Origin: Hermetia illucens
Taxonomy: Eukaryota; Arthropoda; Insecta; Diptera; Stratiomyidae
Assembly: GCF_905115235.1 (NCBI RefSeq)
Contig: NC_051850.1
Span: forward strand, 112,409,982-112,473,981
DNA: 64,000 nucleotides
Direction: 5' to 3'
In this document: positions 10,201-20,470 of the stretch, piece after piece
Layout: each line of letters begins with the position of its first letter
Position numbering within the stretch: position 1 is the first letter of the stretch
The notes under the pieces: model-generated
Database searches by the model: none
What the model saw: only the letters and a program-made list of their open reading frames with translations
Told to the model about the DNA's origin: nothing
Program-made: the position numbers and the translations under genes

Positions 10201-11471
10201 TAGTATACCGTCACGGCCTTGAATGAAGTGTTCTAACACACTTCATGGCCCTGATCCAATATGGATTGTTGTGCCAATGATTATTGTATTATGTAAGAAA
10301 ACGGGCTCCGTTCCTACTCGACTGTTAAAGCCTCATGATTTTAATATCATAACTGGTGTAGGCTTCGAGGGTTTGTTTTATTGCGTCATAGAAAGTATCC
10401 GACTCTGCCGTCTCTTCTGTAGAGACCTGAACGCTAATGTGTGTGACATCCGCCTGATATTGGGACTTTTAAGGCTCCGTGGCTTCTGTCCATTGTCTTT
10501 AGCCCTAGCCGACCCCCAATTTCTATGATCACTTGGTACCATTTGTCTTATTTTTAGGAGCGGGGGACTCGCCTTCATCCTTCTCCGTTTGTAGTTTATT
10601 ATTGAGTAAAAACTCTCCACGTAGAGTTGGAGATAGCGTTTGGTAGTTGAGCTTGATTTAACAGATATTTCCCAGGTCTTACGCTATATCGTGGGTATCA
10701 ACCCAAGTTTCGCCCTGGGACCTATACTACCCTTTGACCGCCTTTTCAAGAATCAGTAATTTGAGGATACTTCCAGCTCGCACTCCAATTAATATATGTA
10801 CATATAATATTTAATTCGTTTAGCGAATCACATAGAACCACGTGGTCTAAATCGTTCGAAATAGCGGTGACGAAATCTAGCTTAAAATAAAGCTAACAAG
10901 GACATATACTCATGATATAATGCTCAGTTTTGCTATTAAAAAAGGATATTTCGTAAGGAGAACTTCCAAAAATCCTTCTATTAGAGATGAGAGTGCATTT
11001 GTTAGTACATGTTATGTAAGTTTGCAAATACGGAAGGGCTAGCTTAGAGTAAGATCTATGGTATTCGTGTCTAATGGAATTCATCCAAGGTTCATATATG
11101 TATGTGGATTTATTAGCTACGTAAAGTAGGATTACTTCAGATGCGATAACTCTGAGTAATTTTGAAAGAAATGTTAAATTACTCATAAAAGTCGCGTCAG
11201 CAGCTGTCTTTGTACAAGTTTACTGGGAAAGAATTTCTGGTGAATTTTATCTCTCCTTCCAATTTCAGATGTTCTTACCATATATTCGAGAAGGCAACTT
11301 TGGCGACGTTGTACCCAATATAACGGAGACAGCAAAGGATGTCGTTTATAAATTGGTGAGTTGTGAATCGCTCTGTAGCAACGCAACGATATGAAGCATT
11401 CTTTTCAGGGTATTATATTGGGTCAGTTCGCCAAACGCATTGGACAGTTTATAAGATGCCCACAAGACTAA
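7267..11471 (+). CDS. Membrane microprotein gene, three exons
   Basis: Exons 7267-7446 (acceptor TTGCAG, donor ATA|GTAAGT), 11269-11355 (acceptor TTTCAG, donor TTG|GTGAGT) and 11409-11471 (acceptor TTTTCAG, stop TAA) join in phase 0 throughout. Starting at the ATG at 7303 the product is about 97 residues: a short polar start (MQNFNMPSD), one long hydrophobic stretch of about 35 residues that could cross a membrane once or twice, then a basic/amphipathic tail ending KRIGQFIRCPQD. An AATAAA at 11470-11475 overlaps the stop. The first exon stays open upstream of 7303, so an upstream coding exon is possible. I do not recognise the family; three matching splice pairs in one phase are the main support. 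The 3.8-kb first intron is filled by RTE LINEs and a SINE. Confidence 0.6.
7522..8278. other. Intronic DNA, nothing recognised
   Basis: Part of the first intron of the microprotein gene. No domain or repeat boundary identified. Confidence 0.3.
8279..9345 (-). mobile_element. RTE-clade LINE, subfamily B, 5'-truncated and decayed
   Basis: Read on the minus strand it runs from an RT linker (DRMDILEQWDE) through RT palm text equivalent to the plus-strand copy at 20480-22150 (LLAYxxDID) to a C-terminal stretch and the 3' end (GTTGATGATGATG) at 8279. The short (ATG)n tail rather than poly(A) is typical of RTE elements. Frames are broken throughout. It abuts a subfamily A piece at about 9346 in the same orientation. 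Confidence 0.75.
9346..10034 (-). mobile_element. RTE-clade LINE, subfamily A, endonuclease end
   Basis: The minus strand encodes the APE endonuclease C-terminal half (ERIIDFADTHDLVLMNTWF ... SQ/TQIDYILIRRRD) and the linker (VPIWKNK..LAECSNYRPI). It is the same subfamily as 44420-46860 on the plus strand. It is cut at 10034 by a SINE and at 9346 by the subfamily B piece. Confidence 0.8.
9587..9931 (-). pseudogene. APE-type endonuclease fragment of RTE-A
   Basis: A 114-codon open stretch with the conserved late motifs of the exonuclease-endonuclease-phosphatase fold: GERIIDFADTHDL, TQIDYILIRRRD and SPQHRPL (the SDH-like catalytic His region). The start of the domain is absent or out of frame. 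Confidence 0.75.
10035..10292 (+). mobile_element. tRNA-derived SINE copy
   Basis: B box GGTTCAAATCTC at about 10049, family body with GACTCAGCTGTGAATGAGTA, and 3' end GATTGTTGTGCCAATGATT. It carries a local duplication (AGTATACTACTGTAGTATAC) in the 3' half. It separates RTE-A (left) from another LINE fragment (right). Confidence 0.85.
10293..10750 (-). mobile_element. LINE endonuclease fragment (RTE-like)
   Basis: Minus-strand translation gives an APE-domain middle section (HISVQVSTEETAESDTFYDA then SYDIKIM) like RTE endonucleases. It overlaps in domain position with the adjacent RTE-A piece, so it is a separate copy. Heavily decayed. Confidence 0.5.
10751..11268. other. Intronic DNA, nothing recognised
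   Basis: End of the first intron of the microprotein gene, running into its acceptor TTTCAG at 11268. Confidence 0.35.
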
Positions 11472-11849
11472 ATAAAAAATACAGATATTCATATTTGGGA
11501 TAGCTAAATCTAAGTTATGTAAATACTCTCAACCGAATAAATTTGAAATGGTCATTTCTAGGACAATTGGAATTAAAATTGAAAGAAAGTTTCAAATATA
11601 ATTGTTATGATTTTAGGAGGTATCCGATTTGGTTCGGCAACTGATGATCATTTCTCTTATTACGATCAATTTTGAATTCACATTGAAATCAAAAGGATAC
11701 TATCCTATCTAAAATCGGAAGCTTCGTTTCTAGGAATTGTTTTTTGATTTCAAAGCTAGTGAGATATGCGTAACCCCGAAACTTTTCGTAGTTAACGCGT
11801 ATTCCAAAATCCCGTTTTCAAAAAGGTCACCAATACCACTAAATGAGGT

Positions 11850-13005
11850 TAAAATGTCACTAGTAAATTGGATGAGCTCCGATGTAAACTGATCGATAAG
11901 GAATATCCCCGTCTAGAACACCCGCGAAATTGAGCATGTTTACATAATGGTGTACTTCTGCATGGTTTGAACCAATATTGCTATTATAGGGGATAGCAAC
12001 ATCAGTAATATACGCGGAGTGATCTGTTCTATCAACTAGCAGCACGTTAGGCTTGTTGTGCGGTATGTAACTATCAGTTCCCCCACGCCATCCTGAATGG
12101 CACACATAAATGCCTACGGCTCAGTAAAGAGCTCTCCAGCACACCCCCATCTGGTTGACAAATACAGATGGACAAACGGCTGCCAGAGCCTATTCACGTG
12201 TTTACCGTGCATTGTGCAGGTTCCATTCATCAATCCGCTCTGACTTCACCCCACTCAGAGGATTGAAAGATCAACTCTTCAATTTAAGTGGAGTCAGCCC
12301 ACAGCTTGCCTTTCAAACAGCCGTATGCAAGGGACTCGTCTACTCTTTGCTGTAAAAATAAACGCGCAATAAGTCATGAGGCAGGCTCATCCGCTTCACG
12401 GCAGAGTTTGGATTAGGCATTCGGAATTTAGACATAGTAGCTTGTATCCGCCGCTGGACGTTTTCCAGATCGATTTTCGTCCACGGCAATATTCCGAATG
12501 CATAGGCCAATGAAGGGATAGCGAATACATTTAATGCGCTTATTTTATTCTTTGCCGAGATTTCAGCACTAGCTTCTCACGTCGCAGGAATTTGGACAGC
12601 AAAACATTCTTCAAATCACTAACTCGACCAGAGGTAGCTTGCAGAATTCCTAGATATTTGTAGAAGTCTGTCTCGGTCATCGCCCGGATGTGGAGGTCAC
12701 CAATACTATGTCCGGCATGCGACTCGTGATAATCTTTGAATTAGAATCGATATTTGTCCAAGCCAATTTCCATCCGAATATCACGGCTAAGCATGTCTAC
12801 TATTTGCAACAGACTTCTAAGATGATCAGAAATTCCAGCATATAACTTGATGTCATCTAAGTATATCAAGCGTTTCAGCTTGCACTGGCTTGCGTTGGCC
12901 ATATTTTATTGCGAAGCCATCCCCTCTCGTATCATTCAGTAGCCATAAAAGAGAATTCAGTGCTATGCAACAGGACGCACCCCTAATTTAAACATAATTT
13001 ATGTT
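11850..13005 (-). mobile_element. R4-clade LINE relic, second family
   Basis: The minus strand reads, with frame changes, RT text ending in LIYLDDIKLYAG (12838-12890), thumb text with YKYLGILQ (12640-12670), and a C-terminal endonuclease (PNVLLVDRTDHSAYITDVAI, 11990-12060). It differs enough from the 1-2508 family to be another R4-clade family. It is 5'-truncated in the RT. Confidence 0.7.
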
Positions 13006-13569
13006 TATGCGTGTTGCATTCAAGTGAGCTCCATTGTACTATCAACCACTAATTTTTTTCTAAAATTTGTAATTTAATTTTAAGCATTAATTTGGAATAT
13101 TTTGATTTCTGTGCCATCTGAAATTACAAAGATTAAAATGCATTAGGATGCCCATTAGACCAGGTAACTGAATAACTTACTAAATTAAACTGAAATACCA
13201 GGAAAATTAAACGTAAAGCACAAAAAGAAAACCAGGCTTGACTCACTGTAGCTTATTGAAATCATCGAAATGTTAAGCAAGCATAACCTGGAAGCAATGT
13301 CAACAGCAAAACAAAAATGTTTACTCTTACAATTTTAAACCAAGGTGGAGTACATTTTTGCGATTAGGTGCAAAAATGAATTAGGGGAAATCGTAACTTT
13401 ACTAAAACTATTTTGTTTACCGATAAATATCTTTTTACTGAAGAAGGGGCTTTTAATTATAATAATAGCCACTGGTCGATTGAATCGTAAAGCATATTAC
13501 CAAAACTCATGGATAAAAATTTGGCAGAAATTAAATCCTTGTCGATTTATTACAAAGTGTACCATTTGA
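13006..13569. other. No gene recognised
   Basis: AT-rich, no signature seen. Confidence 0.3.
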
Positions 13570-13860
13570 CAGAGGGGAGAGGTATATCATCAAGAGGATG
13601 GGACACATCCACGTAATTTCAGGGAGATTACACCCCTTCTTAATGAAAAATGTAAACCGGAGATAGACCGTTGTGGGTCAGTACGATGTCTTGCGAGATC
13701 ACCATATTTAAATAAACTAGACAACTTTCTGAAAGAGGACTTGAAAGGAATGGTTCATAAGGACGCCCTGATGTCCTTAGAAGGAGTTTCTTCTAAAATA
13801 AATAGTGCTGCTGCAAACATATCAAAGCAATGTATAACGACATTAAAAAACCCTCCTATG
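13570..13860 (+). pseudogene. Decayed DDE transposase C-terminal relic
   Basis: Plus-strand translation shows ARSPYLNKLDNFLKEDLKG, which matches the last catalytic block (PPRSPDLTPLDFFLWG.LK) of Tc1/mariner-type insect transposases. No terminal repeats found; probably an old fragment. Confidence 0.4.
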
Positions 13861-15660
13861 AGCAATGAATAGTGATTACTTCGAATATTTTCATAAAAAA
13901 ATCCATTTAAATGCAATATATCATGAGCAAAATTTAAATCCGAACACCGTCGTACGAAATGTATAAGTGTCGAGAAAGGGTGTAAAAGGAGTTGTGTTTT
14001 TTTTACAATAAAGTAACATACAATGCAAAGAAAATCATCGAAAAAAGATTAGGTAAAACCCTAGCTTAGTACGAAAATCAAAAGAAACTATTTTCACAGG
14101 CGAAAATGAAATCTGGTCAGAGCTAAGAAATCGTTAAAAATTCAAAAATGACAAGTTAATGCTCCTTGTAGACTTTTATCATCATATATAGCCTTCACTG
14201 GCTAGTGGCATAGTTTTTTGGGAGCTTATATAACTCTTTATCAATTACATCCACCAATCGCAGGCAAAATCACATTTTATTAGTTGCAGGCAACACCACA
14301 TTCATCACTTAATCATTTAATTAAATTCAACGAATACATCTTTAAAATCAACAATTAATTAGGAGTCGCAGTCTTTGACAGAAGTTTAGTTATTATTTTC
14401 TTTTTTCCAAAAATGACATTTGCCGCCCCTTTCATGGCACTCTGCTCTTCACTCCTGTGGCGAGGTCTAAACTGAGTGGAGAGCGCCGGTGACGCTGGTA
14501 TTCGCAATATTCGAAATAAATTTCGAATACCGCGAATCCTGCTGCGCCACAGTTTCGACTAAATGTTCAATATATTCGACTAGAATTTTTCTCCGTTATT
14601 CAAGCAGACGTTTCATCAAGCAATTTTTGCTGGCAACGGGACCAGCGCTGTTGCGAATTCGTCAAACATTCAAGATATGTCGAAACAGTGACCTGAAATA
14701 TAAAGCGTAAAAACACGCATGTGGTAGTGTTCAATTGTCCGAAGCTATTCAAAACCTCTCCATAATCTTCAGACTGCAATATTATCAGCATAGCAAAGGA
14801 CCCATTTTGACCAAGAAATAAATCTTCTCGAATAATGGAGAAAAATTCTAGGCGAACATGTCCAACGTTTGGTCGAATCCATGGCACAAGTCAGTGAAGG
14901 ATGTATATGATGCTAAAAGTCTCTATGTGAAGTATTAGCTAACTATTTTTGAGATTTTAATGTCATTATTACGATTGGCTCTAATTAGTACATTGTGTAT
15001 GATAAAATCCCAGAAAAATTAACTTAAACAGCAAAATTTTGGGACACAAATAAAATATTTCCCTTTGAGGAGGTATTATTTCGACATAACCTACTCTTTT
15101 TTTTTGCAAATAGACGTGTGACTTCTAGAATGAAGTCCCGGCGACGATTCAACATTTATTCCAATGTTCGATCTTTCGTAGTTTTTGAGTTTTTTAGTGG
15201 GTACGGCTATTAACCCTTTAGTGCAATCGAATTCGAAAAAAAAAATAATTTTTTTTGCTTGGAATTGTATAAAGAATTGCTTGGTATCCATACAATTAAT
15301 TCGATAGTTTCAAAACACCCTGTATGTGTAATGCTACTACTGTAAATTCGTAATCAATAGACACTCTCAAAATAATTTTATTTTTGATTTTTTTTTCGAT
15401 TTTTGGACTATGAGAATGAACATTCTATATGCATGCACAGTACAGTAGTACAAACTTCCTCTGTTTATGCACGGGGAATCCCTGAATTTTAATATAAAAA
15501 CATTCTACTACTTCTGCGACAAAGTGTGTAGTAGTTTTAGACCTTTCGACCAAATGGTCTCCTTGATGTCATCTATTACGCGTCAGGTCTGCAGATTGAC
15601 GTTTCCGACTTTGACATCAAAGCCCAGACGAAAACATAAACAGTTTACGGCAATTGTTTC
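13861..15660. other. No gene recognised; upstream region of the ankyrin gene
   Basis: No repeat family or coding exon identified. A pyrimidine tract and CAG directly precede the ankyrin ATG (15661-15681), so a 5' UTR exon may lie in 15400-15600, but I cannot place it. Confidence 0.35.
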
Positions 15661-15681
15661 CCCTGTATTTTCTTTAATCAG

Positions 15682-16506
15682 ATGGCAGAAAGTGCTGAGA
15701 ATGTTGTCGACGTTGACTTGGATGATAGTAAGGACAGTAGCAGCAACGACAGCGGATGTGTAGCTCGATTTTCCGTTCCCGATTCATTCGACATAGCCCA
15801 GGATGTACAGGAACTTGCTCAGTCGCACGAACAAGATGCCAAGGCAGAAAAACATCACAAACTAGGCAGATTACGCCGCGCCGTACGAGTTCGACTAAGA
15901 CAATCTCATCCTTACGGAATACCCGAATTCAAGGAGAGGAAACTGCGGATGGCTGCTTCGGTCTGCAATGTTGAGGAAGTGACGAGACTTCTAGAGAACG
16001 GAACAAATCCCAACTGCACGGACGAGTATAAGCGAAGCCCACTGCATTTGGCCTCGTGCCGTGGCTACACCACTGTAGTCACAGAACTCCTCAAGTTTGG
16101 CGCCAATCCCAATATCGTCGACTTACTGGGCAACACACCACTTCATCTGGCTGTGATTTCGGCCAGCTCCAACAGTTTTAACACGGTTGTGAAGATCCTC
16201 TTGGAAGGCGGCGCCAGTGTTCACGCTCTGGATCGCAACGGCAAGAACCCATTCGACTTGGCTGAAAGCAAGCTGCGTCTATATCGATCACGTTTCACCA
16301 GCCCCACCCCAGAGATTGTGAGGATAGTGAACGATCTGTTGGCTCTGATCTACTTAATCGCGAAGTACTACATTAAGGAGGAAACACATATGCAGGAGCT
16401 CGCTCTCCTGGAGAAACGACTGGAGGGGCTGAGTACAAAAGACGAGGTAACTTCCGAAGCGGATTTACTACTAGCGAATATCGAGCGTCTAACGATTTCT
16501 AAGTAA
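15682..16506 (+). CDS. ANKRD54-like ankyrin repeat protein
   Basis: A single 274-codon exon. Residues 1-60 are acidic and Ser-rich; 62-85 are basic (KLGRLRRAVRVRLRQ), resembling a nuclear localisation segment. Three ankyrin repeats follow (about 88-118, 119-151 and 152-187, each with the TPLHLA-type core: SPLHLASCRG, TPLHLAVISA), plus a partial fourth (RNGKNPFDLAESKL). The C-terminal helix and the ending DLLANIERLTISK match ANKRD54's DLLASFTSLSL tail. In vertebrates ANKRD54 shuttles between nucleus and cytoplasm and binds kinases such as Lyn; the fly role is unknown to me. The ATG sits directly after TTTAATCAG, so a 5' UTR intron is likely. Poly(A) signal AATAAA at 16652. Intact, and flanked on both sides by transposon-rich DNA. 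Confidence 0.92.
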   Translation: MAESAENVVDVDLDDSKDSSSNDSGCVARFSVPDSFDIAQDVQELAQSHEQDAKAEKHHKLGRLRRAVRVRLRQSHPYGIPEFKERKLRMAASVCNVEEVTRLLENGTNPNCTDEYKRSPLHLASCRGYTTVVTELLKFGANPNIVDLLGNTPLHLAVISASSNSFNTVVKILLEGGASVHALDRNGKNPFDLAESKLRLYRSRFTSPTPEIVRIVNDLLALIYLIAKYYIKEETHMQELALLEKRLEGLSTKDEVTSEADLLLANIERLTISK

Positions 16507-16651
16507 TCCCATCACTGTCTTCGACTTGTCTTTCTTTGTATAGTTTAATTACGATTCATAGGAATAAGGTTTCTATATATATACATGAAAATTTGCTCCA
16601 AGAAGCCAGATTATCGACAAATTACATGTTCAGGTCGGAATTACAACTGCC

Positions 16652-16657
16652 AATAAA
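16652..16657 (+). terminator. Polyadenylation signal of the ankyrin gene
   Basis: AATAAA about 145 nt after the stop codon, the first canonical signal downstream. Confidence 0.6.
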
Positions 16658-16774
16658 CTGGATTTAACGGTAGAAGATTCTTTATTTACTCATCATTTCG
16701 GCTGCACGGCACCAAAACTTTAGATACAGTAGAATTCACTTACAGTTTAATTTAACAAATTTTGGACGATAGTA

Positions 16775-17068
16775 ATAATAATAATTGTTGGTGTGACTCT
16801 CCAATTGGATCAGGGCCTCGAAGTGCGTTAGAGCAATTCATTCAAGACCGCAACCGTCTACTGCATGATTGCAATACCCTATAGCTGGCAATGTATGCGC
16901 TCGCCCGAGATTATTATCCTGACTTGACTCAAGTACTCATCCACAGCTGAATCGGCTGGTAACTGCCGCCAAGTTGCGATACAAATCCCACTGCCACCAG
17001 TGAGATTTGAACTGCAACCTTCCGTACGACAACTTCGCGCTCTAGCCACTGAGCCATTCGGACACATT
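16775..17068 (-). mobile_element. tRNA-derived SINE, near full length
   Basis: Reading the minus strand: A box TGGCTCAGTGGCTAGAGC, B box-like GTTCAAATCTC, the family body, and a 3' tail of (ATT)n at 16775-16790. About 294 bp, the best reference copy for the 5' tRNA-like head. Confidence 0.9.
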
Positions 17069-17530
17069 AGATAATAGTATTTGTTGTTAACCTTGGAAGT
17101 TGATGCCCCGATGACATTGTGATTCCCTCGTCAGTAAGGCTAGCAACCTACAATTTTGGCATTTTCTTTATGCTTCAACACTGCCAAAGCACCTCAAGTG
17201 CGCGCTGCCCTTTTGTTTTCTCAACAATTTAGAATTGAATTGTAGGATGTGCTTGCTTCAGTTTTAGCGAGAACATCAGCGAATTAGAGTGGACATTCTG
17301 GGGTTAAGCGAGATAATAAAACTACTTTTAAGGGAAGTTGTACTGCGTGCTAGAAGTACTGTTGCGCCGCTTTAAGGGTTATATTAAACCTATTAACTAT
17401 AAAATTCCAATTTTTCAGCCTGGCATCTGATATTAAGTGTTCTCCCAGGTGCCTTCACTTACTTTGTGCAAGTGCTGGACACTACTGCAATGACCAGTGA
17501 GAATTCGTACTATGATCCTGAGGCTCTTTT
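17069..17530. other. No gene recognised
   Basis: Spacer between two SINE copies; no signature seen. Confidence 0.3.
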
Positions 17531-17755
17531 TATAATAATCGTTGGGGCAACAATTCATATTAGATCAGGGCCTTGAAGTGTATATGAGCACTTCATTCAA
17601 GACCATAACGACACACTACAGTACACTGTAGGAGGTAATGTGGTCCGCATTGCGCTCGCAGGAGATTATTAGCATTATCTGACTAAGGTACTCATTCACA
17701 TTCAGTCACGATAACAAATTCCTCTGCCACCAGTGAGATTTGAAACGCAGCCAAT
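17531..17755 (-). mobile_element. tRNA-derived SINE, 5'-truncated
   Basis: The minus strand has CCACCAGTGAGATTTGAA in reverse (B box region) and the tail (ATT)-GTTGGGGCAACAATTC. The A box half is missing. Confidence 0.8.
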
Positions 17756-18169
17756 TCCAAAAGGACCTCCAGGGATGCCGTTGGGTATGTTTGCATTGAC
17801 CCAGTAATATTCACGCATGCCAATCTTTAAGGGGAGATATACAATTCCAATGAAAAAAGAAAACTGTTTTTTAGACTGTTTCACAACGATATATTGGTTT
17901 CTGTCATATGAATAAAAATAAAATGGCGGAGTTATGGCACATAAATTTGAACTTGCATTATTCCTAACATGCCTTTTTTATTTTCATTCGAAAGTATACC
18001 TGATAATTAACATATTTGCAAAATTTCAAATTAAGAAATAATTTTTAAACTGGCAAAGTGACATCGCAGTGGTAAAATTTTCAATAGAAGCCATCGAACA
18101 ATCGGATTTTAAGGGGGTTTCATTGTAAAAAAGTAATTAAAATCAGATATTCTAAAGCCGTTGTCCCGT
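17756..18169. other. No gene recognised
   Basis: AT-rich, no signature. Confidence 0.3.
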
Positions 18170-18500
18170 ACAGAAGCGGGATCGGTTTGTTTTCACCAGT
18201 TGCGCCATTTTGTTCTGTCAAAGACTTGATCTGGATGGAGTCATGAGGCTTTCAAATTACCATCTAGAGTATCAAGTCATCGTTGTTTTGGCCAGCTTTT
18301 TGGACATTTCCCGTCGACTTCGATGTTCCGACCAATCTTGACGAGTTAATTTTCGCCAGCCCGAGTTACATGATCATACACCTTTTGCAATTTTCCCACG
18401 ATTGGTACAATCCCATATCGATGGCGAAAATTCTCATTTTGGATATGGTCATGGCGTGTTATGCCTGGTCTGACCTTCGATCTTCGTTTCCGTTACCGCG
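18170..18500. repeat. Unclassified repeat shared with 46914-47230
   Basis: Both stretches share a block reading CTGGATGGA(A/G)TC, then GGCTCT/TTC, then CATC(G/T)TCTAGAGT, TGTTTTG and a later GACCAATCTTG, at moderate identity over about 150 bp. No protein recognised. Probably the end of an old interspersed element. Confidence 0.5.
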
Positions 18501-19085
18501 AGGTATTTAAATCGCTCAGTTCTCAGTGTCTTTTCATTGGGATTAGTCATCAAAAACTTTGTTCTATTTAGATTCATTCTGAGACACTGTTGCATGAGGT
18601 GATCATTCTGTTTTTGAACAAGTTGCTTGAAATGAGACGCTACGAAAACATCAATTGGACGTAACTTTTAGTTCGCCAGAAAGGAGTATGTATCTATAAC
18701 ACCATCAATTCTAACTTTGTGAATAAATGTACTGATTGCAAATACTACAAGTGGGTAAAGTTTTAGATTGTCGAGAGCAATCGTTTGGCGTTCTTCAAAC
18801 GAAACATTGGGATTGGTGAATGCACAGTAAGAGGAAATTTTTTTCCGGACGCCGAACTGAAAAAGTAATTACTCTATCGGAACCGCGGATGAATAAGCAG
18901 AACAATTGCAAGATATTATTTGTTTCGATTTTTCGTATCGTTGAAAAACCACGTGATTAAGAATATATGGTTATATCGAAATGATTAGTGCAACAGAATT
19001 ATCTGTGTATCCCAGAAACTTTCGAACCACAAGCTTATTGGAATTAATATTTTGCGTTTTTTCTTCAAATAGTACGTAAAAAACA
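18501..19085. other. No gene recognised
   Basis: No signature seen. Confidence 0.3.
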
Positions 19086-19087
19086 AC

Positions 19088-19141
19088 AACACTTGTTCCC
19101 TTCATTTACACTTCCTAGCGCTGATGAAGGGAACAAGTGTT
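19088..19141. repeat. Perfect 18-bp inverted repeat
   Basis: AACACTTGTTCCCTTCAT (19088-19105) is the exact reverse complement of 19124-19141, with an 18-nt loop. The right arm overlaps the hammerhead-like core described separately. Confidence 0.85.
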
Positions 19142-19165
19142 TTCCGAAATAGCGGTATATGCAAG
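19111..19165 (+). ncRNA. Candidate hammerhead ribozyme core (Penelope-type), relic
   Basis: It contains CTGATGA (19121-19127), a stem II pairing GGGAA with TTTCC, then GAAA, a tiny stem III (TAGCGGTA) and the UA cleavage box. Stem I can form between CTAGCG and TGCAAG with one mismatch. The flank GGTATATGC ... ATAATAAATGATATT resembles the end sequences of Penelope-like elements, which carry such ribozymes. No RT of that class was seen nearby, so this is an end-fragment at most. Confidence 0.5.
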
Positions 19166-19199
19166 TATAATAAATGATATTAGGGAAGAGCAAAAACAA

Positions 19200-19839
19200 G
19201 TCTTAATTATTTCAAATAATTTTTCGCTAGAAACACCGCAAGATTATACTTAGAGCTTTACAGTGCACAAATGTTTCCATTGGAAAAATGGATGTTTTTT
19301 TACCTGGCATAATAACCGTTTCTCATTCAATCCGGTGGTTAAAGCGTAATGTTTACAGCACTGTAGTTTTTACAATCTTGGAACTTTCGCTTTGAAATAT
19401 TTTCGAAATTTTCATCAGGTATAATACAATCGATAAAAAATGGATTTCCGGAAAGTTCTAATTGTATACCTCCCCTTAAAGAGGTAAGATGATGGGACTA
19501 TGGGGAGCACTCTCCTCACTCTTGCGGCCTTTTAATGCAGTTGGTCACAAGTTCAGAGAAGGACTTCAACCGTAGGATACTTATCCACAATGATAAGCAG
19601 CTGAAGAAGTGGAACCAGTATTTCACCACCATGCTCACCTATAACATTCAAATAAACGCAACGAAACAAAAAGAGGGGTGTGCACTTCCTTAATCCATTA
19701 AGGATTAAGGATTTGCTCCAGCAAATCATACGATCTAAAACAGGTGTCCTCATACGTCAAACCCACACACACACACGAATGGCGACATACGATCAGCAGT
19801 AAAGGCGGCTAAGAAGTTGATAGCCATTGGAGATTTTTG
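19200..19839. other. No gene recognised
   Basis: Some faint LINE-like text near 19500-19700, not assignable. Confidence 0.3.
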
Positions 19840-20470
19840 TATTAGATAGTTGGTATGTCGCTTTAGGGAAGAGACTTCTTTCAAGAGACCTTCCAAGCGT
19901 CCCATGTACGGCCATCCTGCGAGGGAAGCCCTATCCATCGATTTGGCCGATTCAGAAACTGTGGGGAAGGGCCACGTTGCCAGGGAGTGTTATAGAGACT
20001 ATCAGTGCATGCTGTATGAGAGAAAGGATGTCCTGAATAGCAGTCATGAATTTAAAAGACTGAAGTAATGAGAAAATAAGGTTGGTTCAAATAAACGTTA
20101 AACACTGTAAGATCACTCAGAATTTACTTTCTCATGCCAACTACGAATTGGGGCAGAACCTCTCATAATAATTAAACCTCATAGCAATCTTCGCAGTAAT
20201 GCGTAGGTCACCGATTCGATAAGCGTTGGAGCAATGCTATGGGCTTGCGGCGACCAGAGCATACAGAGATGTATGAGAAAATATGCGGCATCTATGTCCA
20301 CAGCTAATATGTTCCACTTAACCTTAATCATTGATTGAGATTGGAGCATGCTGGATAAACAGTTCTCTGATGTGTAAGGGCAGAAATGAAAAGCAATTAC
20401 CGGCTATGTGGCTATGGCTACGTGGCCCAGAAAATGAGGAAATTTTGTGATGAATTCAAGCGGCTATCGC
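19840..20470 (+). mobile_element. R1/LOA-type LINE relic, ORF1 end and ORF2 start
   Basis: Translation shows a gag-type zinc knuckle (GKGHVARECYRDYQC.L, 19960-20015), a stop, and then an APE-domain start (LVQINVKHCKITQNLL, 20080-20128). This ORF1-ORF2 junction is typical of R1/LOA-group LINEs. Decayed after that. Confidence 0.6.

Noticed and set aside
16775-17068. A tRNA gene on the minus strand
   Set aside because: The A and B boxes belong to a SINE found at seven places; the downstream half is not tRNA-like.
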